From CAZGUG01 sp964529035 (GTDB taxonomy: Bacteria > Bacillota > Clostridia > Ch29): a stretch of DNA of 8,812 bases. Position 1 is the first letter of the stretch. Each line of letters opens with the position of its first letter. Location of the stretch: positions 1 through 8,812 of the forward strand of contig CAZGUG010000069.1 of the NCBI GenBank assembly GCA_964529035.1, in the 5' to 3' direction. Under the pieces are notes generated by a model. That model worked only from the letters and a program-made list of their open reading frames with translations. It did no database searches and was not told the DNA's origin. This document shows positions 6,130-8,812 of this stretch, piece after piece. Both the position numbers and the translations under genes were made by a program.

Positions 6130-6164
6130 ATTTATTGTAGATAAAAAGGGGGGAAGACAAAAAA

Positions 6165-6581
6165 ATGGATAAAAATGCGAATATCCCTGAAACAGAAGTT
6201 TCAAGAGTGGATACGAAAAAGAAAAAGCAGAGGAACAAAAAAATATTTATAAATATAGTTATATTTATACTGAGCGCAGGAGTATGGTGTGCCGCCGCCT
6301 ATTACGGGTATACCTACGCAAAGGATTATATTGATACTTCCATAAGGAATGTACAGCAGGAAAATGCTGTGAATATACAGCAGTTAACCGAAAGGATGGA
6401 ATTGCTTGGCCACGAAATTACAGGACTTAGGGAGAGGATAGAAGAGACCGATTCAACCCTTTCGAGTTCAACTTCGGTACAAAGGCGTATAGACAGGCAG
6501 TTGGGAGACCTGGAAGACCAGCTTGAAGAACTGGAAAGGGCTCTGCAGATACTGAAGGAGGCTCCCAATGTTCAGAATTAA
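6165..6581 (+). CDS. Small single-pass membrane coiled-coil protein
   Basis: I do not recognise a named family for this 138-aa protein. A lysine/arginine-rich cytoplasmic N-terminus (KKKKQRNKK, 18-26) precedes one membrane helix (about 27-51), so the positive-inside rule places the C-terminus outside. Residues about 58-133 are predicted by eye to be a long coiled coil, rich in Gln, Glu, Leu and Arg with heptad-like leucines (LTERMELLGHEITGLRERI and LGDLEDQLEELERALQIL). The SD is AGGGGGGA (6147-6154), about 10 nt from the ATG, with a run of six G. The last 14 nt overlap the glycosidase gene, and its SD lies inside this reading frame, so the two proteins are probably made together. A role in assembling or positioning the glycosidase at the cell surface is inference. 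Confidence 0.85.
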   Translation: MDKNANIPETEVSRVDTKKKKQRNKKIFINIVIFILSAGVWCAAAYYGYTYAKDYIDTSIRNVQQENAVNIQQLTERMELLGHEITGLRERIEETDSTLSSSTSVQRRIDRQLGDLEDQLEELERALQILKEAPNVQN

Positions 6582-7614
6582 TGTTCTTCTGTTGTTTATA
6601 GCAGCTCCCTTTATAGCCCTTTTCCTGGTGTGTTATGATTTTGTGGAGGACAGCGTAATGCTGCAGTTTCCGACAGCCGCCCTTGAGCAGCAGGCGGCGG
6701 TGCTGCAGGAGGAGACAAGCCTTCTCAGACAAAGCATTGCGGACCTTGGTATACTGGCCCGGACGCAGGAAGAGACCTATTCAGAGCAGTACAAAAGCCT
6801 GGCAGAGCTGTCCGAGCAAAGCGTTTCCCACAGAAAGCTGTCCGACGATATTTATGAACAGAAAATCCTGGATATGCTGGGGCCGACGGTATCCGCGCAT
6901 ATTTCGGACAATACCGAGATAAAAATATTCAAGCTGGCGGAGCTTGGCTACCGCGGATTTATAGCCAAGGTAAAGCTTTTCAATCCCGAAGCCTTTAAGG
7001 TGGTACTGGCACAGGATGCGCTGGGGGAACTTGAGAACACATCCGAAGCGGCCAAAAGAAAGGGTGCTATTCTGGCGATAAACGGTGGAGGTTTTTATAC
7101 CGAAAGTCGTAACGGCCGGGCCTATGCCCGGATGATAGGCAATACCGTTATAGACGGTAAACTGGTTGAGCCCTTCAACGGTTATCCGGGGGATTTGTTT
7201 TTTGCGGGTATCAACAAAAAGGGACAGGTTATAGGAACGATTCCGAAGACCGAAAAAGACCTGATGAAACTTCAGCCCTATCATGGAGTGAGTTTCATAC
7301 CGGTACTGTTAAAGGACGGGAAAAAGGTGGAGATACCCGAAGAGTGGAAGACCACCAACCAGCCCAGGACAATAATAGGCAAGTACGCCAACGATGATCT
7401 GATAATGATAGTAATCGACGGGCGGCAGGGTGACTGGAGCGTGGGCGTTACACTGGAACACCTCCAGGACAAACTGCTGGAGCTGGGGGTAAAGGAGGCC
7501 TATAACCTTGACGGGGGAGGGTCCAGCGCCATGTATTTTAACGGGGTGGTACTCAACAGGCCATCGGATGGTAAAGAGCGTCCGGTTGTCAATAATATAA
7601 TGGTAATGCCATAA
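6568..7614 (+). CDS. Membrane-anchored phosphodiester glycosidase family (NAGPA-type) protein
   Basis: This 348-aa protein has an N-terminal membrane helix (about 4-23), a probable coiled-coil stalk (about 36-104) and a C-terminal NAGPA/DUF2233-type domain (about 115-347). Family motifs visible are AILAINGGGFY (167-177), QPRTIIGK (265-272), IVIDGRQGDWSVGVTL (281-296), the strongly conserved NLDGGGSSAMYFNG (313-326) and RPVVNNIMV near the end. Characterised relatives, such as the human uncovering enzyme, split a GlcNAc-phosphodiester bond. Bacterial members are thought to act on surface glycans or phosphodiester-linked sugars, but the substrate here is unknown. The domain should lie outside the membrane. 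AAGGAGG (6555-6561) is 6 nt before the ATG and sits inside the preceding gene. The stalk parallels the coiled coil of that upstream protein, so hetero-oligomerisation is plausible (inference). Confidence 0.92.
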   Translation: MFRINVLLLFIAAPFIALFLVCYDFVEDSVMLQFPTAALEQQAAVLQEETSLLRQSIADLGILARTQEETYSEQYKSLAELSEQSVSHRKLSDDIYEQKILDMLGPTVSAHISDNTEIKIFKLAELGYRGFIAKVKLFNPEAFKVVLAQDALGELENTSEAAKRKGAILAINGGGFYTESRNGRAYARMIGNTVIDGKLVEPFNGYPGDLFFAGINKKGQVIGTIPKTEKDLMKLQPYHGVSFIPVLLKDGKKVEIPEEWKTTNQPRTIIGKYANDDLIMIVIDGRQGDWSVGVTLEHLQDKLLELGVKEAYNLDGGGSSAMYFNGVVLNRPSDGKERPVVNNIMVMP

Positions 7615-7629
7615 CAGGTTTAAGGCTTG

Positions 7630-7675
7630 GCCCTGCCGACAGCCGCAATAAGGCGGGGCTTCCATTATTTTAGGT
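7630..7675 (+). terminator. Weak intrinsic terminator-like hairpin after the glycosidase gene
   Basis: GCCCTGCC (7630-7637) pairs with GGCGGGGC (7652-7659) over 8 bp with one G-U, with a 14-nt loop. It begins 15 nt past the glycosidase stop. The tail is only TTCCATTATTTT, an interrupted U tract, so termination may be partial and the permease gene downstream could receive read-through. Confidence 0.5.
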
Positions 7676-7700
7676 TCGGGTTTTGTAGAGGACGCAGGGA

Positions 7701-8812
7701 GTGTTTACAATAAGGAAAAGTGTATCATATAAAATCGGCCTGGCCGGAGCCGTGGAAATTATAGTTGGAACGGTTATCGGTTCGGGAATATACATAATGA
7801 TAGGTCCGCTGGCGGTTGCCACAGGCCCCGGCCTTTTTTTGTGCTATTTTACAGCCCTTATTGTTGCCGTTACTTCATCCATCTGTTATGCCCAGGTGGC
7901 ATCGGTTTTCCCGGCTACCGCCGCCACTTACCGGTACGCAAAGATGTTTTACAGTGATTTTATAGGATTTGTGATAGGCTGGATGAGACTGGTAGGTTCA
8001 TTCTGCGGGCTTGCTTTGATGAGCAGCGGGTTTGCCGGTTATTTATCTGTATACCTCGATTTGGACAGCAGGCTGGTTGCCGCCGCCGTGTTAACAGCTG
8101 TTCTGGTTGTTAACCTGCTTGGTATAAGGACAACCCAGAGGGTTGTTCAGTTTTTGGTTGTGGCTGTTATCGGGGGGCTTGCAGTTTTCAGCGGGTTCGG
8201 AATTTTCAAAGTACGGCCGGATAATCTAACCCCTTTATGGGGACCCGGAGTTGGGCCGGTTCTGAAGGGCAGCATGACAGCCTTTTATGCATACACCGGG
8301 CTGTATATTGTTGCGGAGGTGGGGGATGAGGTGGAAAACCCGCAGAAAACCATTCCAAAGTCCATTATTATTGCTTCGGCAATAGTGGGTTTTTTGTATC
8401 TTGTTACAACCCTTGTCTTTACCGGAGGGCTGGGATGGGATACAATAAAAGCCTTTGAACCAAATCTCGCCCAGGCTTCGGCGCTGCTCGAAAATCCCTG
8501 GGCACCGCTGATACAGGTTTGTGCCATGGTGGCGATAATAACGCCAATGAATGCGGCGTATATGGCCAGCAGCAGGTCGCTGTACAGTCTGGCCATTGAC
8601 GGGATAATGCCGCCGGTCTTTAGCAGGCTTAACCGATACAATGCCCCGGGGTTTGCTATAGTCACTATATATATATTTGCACTCATTATGATTGTATTTG
8701 ACCTTCCGGTTCTGTTTCTCGGTACAATCAGTTCCATAGTTATACTGGGAGGCATGACCCTTGTGGCCGGAGCCTGCCTGACAATCAAAAAAAGATATCC
8801 GGAGGATTTTCA
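7701..8812 (+). CDS. APC-superfamily amino acid permease, C-terminus cut off by window edge
   Basis: This is an amino acid/polyamine/organocation-type transporter of the cytoplasmic membrane. From GTG 7701 there are 370 codons open to the right edge. Hydrophobic segments recur throughout, and the first helix holds the unwound substrate-site motif VIGSGIYIMIGPL (residues 25-37). Other family features are SSICYAQVASVFPATAATY with its pro-Gly-like break, the EVENPQKTIPKSIIIAS loop and helix (210-226), and the MNAAYMASSRSLYSLAIDGIMP segment (283-304). A stop codon (7686-7688) lies in frame just upstream and GTG is the first start after it, with GAGGA (7688-7692) 8 nt away; a second AGGGA abuts it. 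About nine of the usual 12 helices are in the window. The substrate cannot be assigned. No strong promoter is visible in the 86-bp gap. Confidence 0.92.
   Translation, partial: MFTIRKSVSYKIGLAGAVEIIVGTVIGSGIYIMIGPLAVATGPGLFLCYFTALIVAVTSSICYAQVASVFPATAATYRYAKMFYSDFIGFVIGWMRLVGSFCGLALMSSGFAGYLSVYLDLDSRLVAAAVLTAVLVVNLLGIRTTQRVVQFLVVAVIGGLAVFSGFGIFKVRPDNLTPLWGPGVGPVLKGSMTAFYAYTGLYIVAEVGDEVENPQKTIPKSIIIASAIVGFLYLVTTLVFTGGLGWDTIKAFEPNLAQASALLENPWAPLIQVCAMVAIITPMNAAYMASSRSLYSLAIDGIMPPVFSRLNRYNAPGFAIVTIYIFALIMIVFDLPVLFLGTISSIVILGGMTLVAGACLTIKKRYPEDF

Noticed and set aside
8663..8682. TATATATA stretch
   Set aside because: It is coding sequence of a hydrophobic permease helix (Thr-Ile-Tyr-Ile codons), not a regulatory AT repeat.
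8285..8788. 167-codon minus-strand open frame near the right edge
   Set aside because: It is antisense to conserved APC permease motifs including EVENPQKTIP; no SD or family resemblance.

Overview
The window looks like a chromosomal segment from a Gram-positive, low-to-mid GC bacterium, most likely a Clostridia-type Firmicute. The grounds are strong AGGAGG-type ribosome binding sites, sigma-A-like promoters, an OmpR/HK pair with a DUF4342 gene, a RibU-type ECF S component under an FMN riboswitch, and a YwrD-like gamma-glutamyltransferase homologue. The genus cannot be fixed from the sequence alone. There is no CRISPR array, transposase, phage gene, rRNA or tRNA. Nothing here is clearly a new system; the most informative material is regulatory.

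Region 1 (1-2370, all minus strand) is a probable three-gene signalling unit, transcribed right to left. It runs from a UBA-like/DUF4342 small membrane protein (2256-1744) to an OmpR/PhoB-family response regulator (1662-979) and a HAMP histidine kinase (986 to beyond base 1, truncated by the window edge). The kinase start overlaps the regulator stop by 8 nt. Upstream of the DUF4342 gene lie a TATAAT box inside an inverted repeat and three ATTAGAA direct repeats at exactly 11-bp spacing, the geometry expected of a PhoB-family operator.

Region 2 (2462-4545, plus strand) is a tight pair: a DUF3788 protein and a cytoplasmic gamma-glutamyltransferase-family Ntn hydrolase that lacks the classical glutamate-binding residues. 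A hairpin flanked by A and T tracts (4550-4608) can terminate both this pair and the convergent ribU.

Region 3 (4630-5534) holds ribU on the minus strand. It is preceded by a near-consensus promoter, a complete FMN aptamer, and an expression platform whose two mutually exclusive pairings can be read directly: SD sequestration, or an anti-sequestor that uses the 5' strand of P1. A nitroreductase-family flavoenzyme (5535-6068) is transcribed divergently, so flavin uptake and a probable flavin-using enzyme sit back to back.

Region 4 (6165-7614, plus strand) is a translationally coupled pair: a small one-TM coiled-coil protein and a membrane-anchored phosphodiester glycosidase (NAGPA-type) that has its own coiled-coil stalk. 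A weak terminator-like hairpin follows, then an APC-superfamily amino acid permease (GTG start at 7701) that runs off the right edge.
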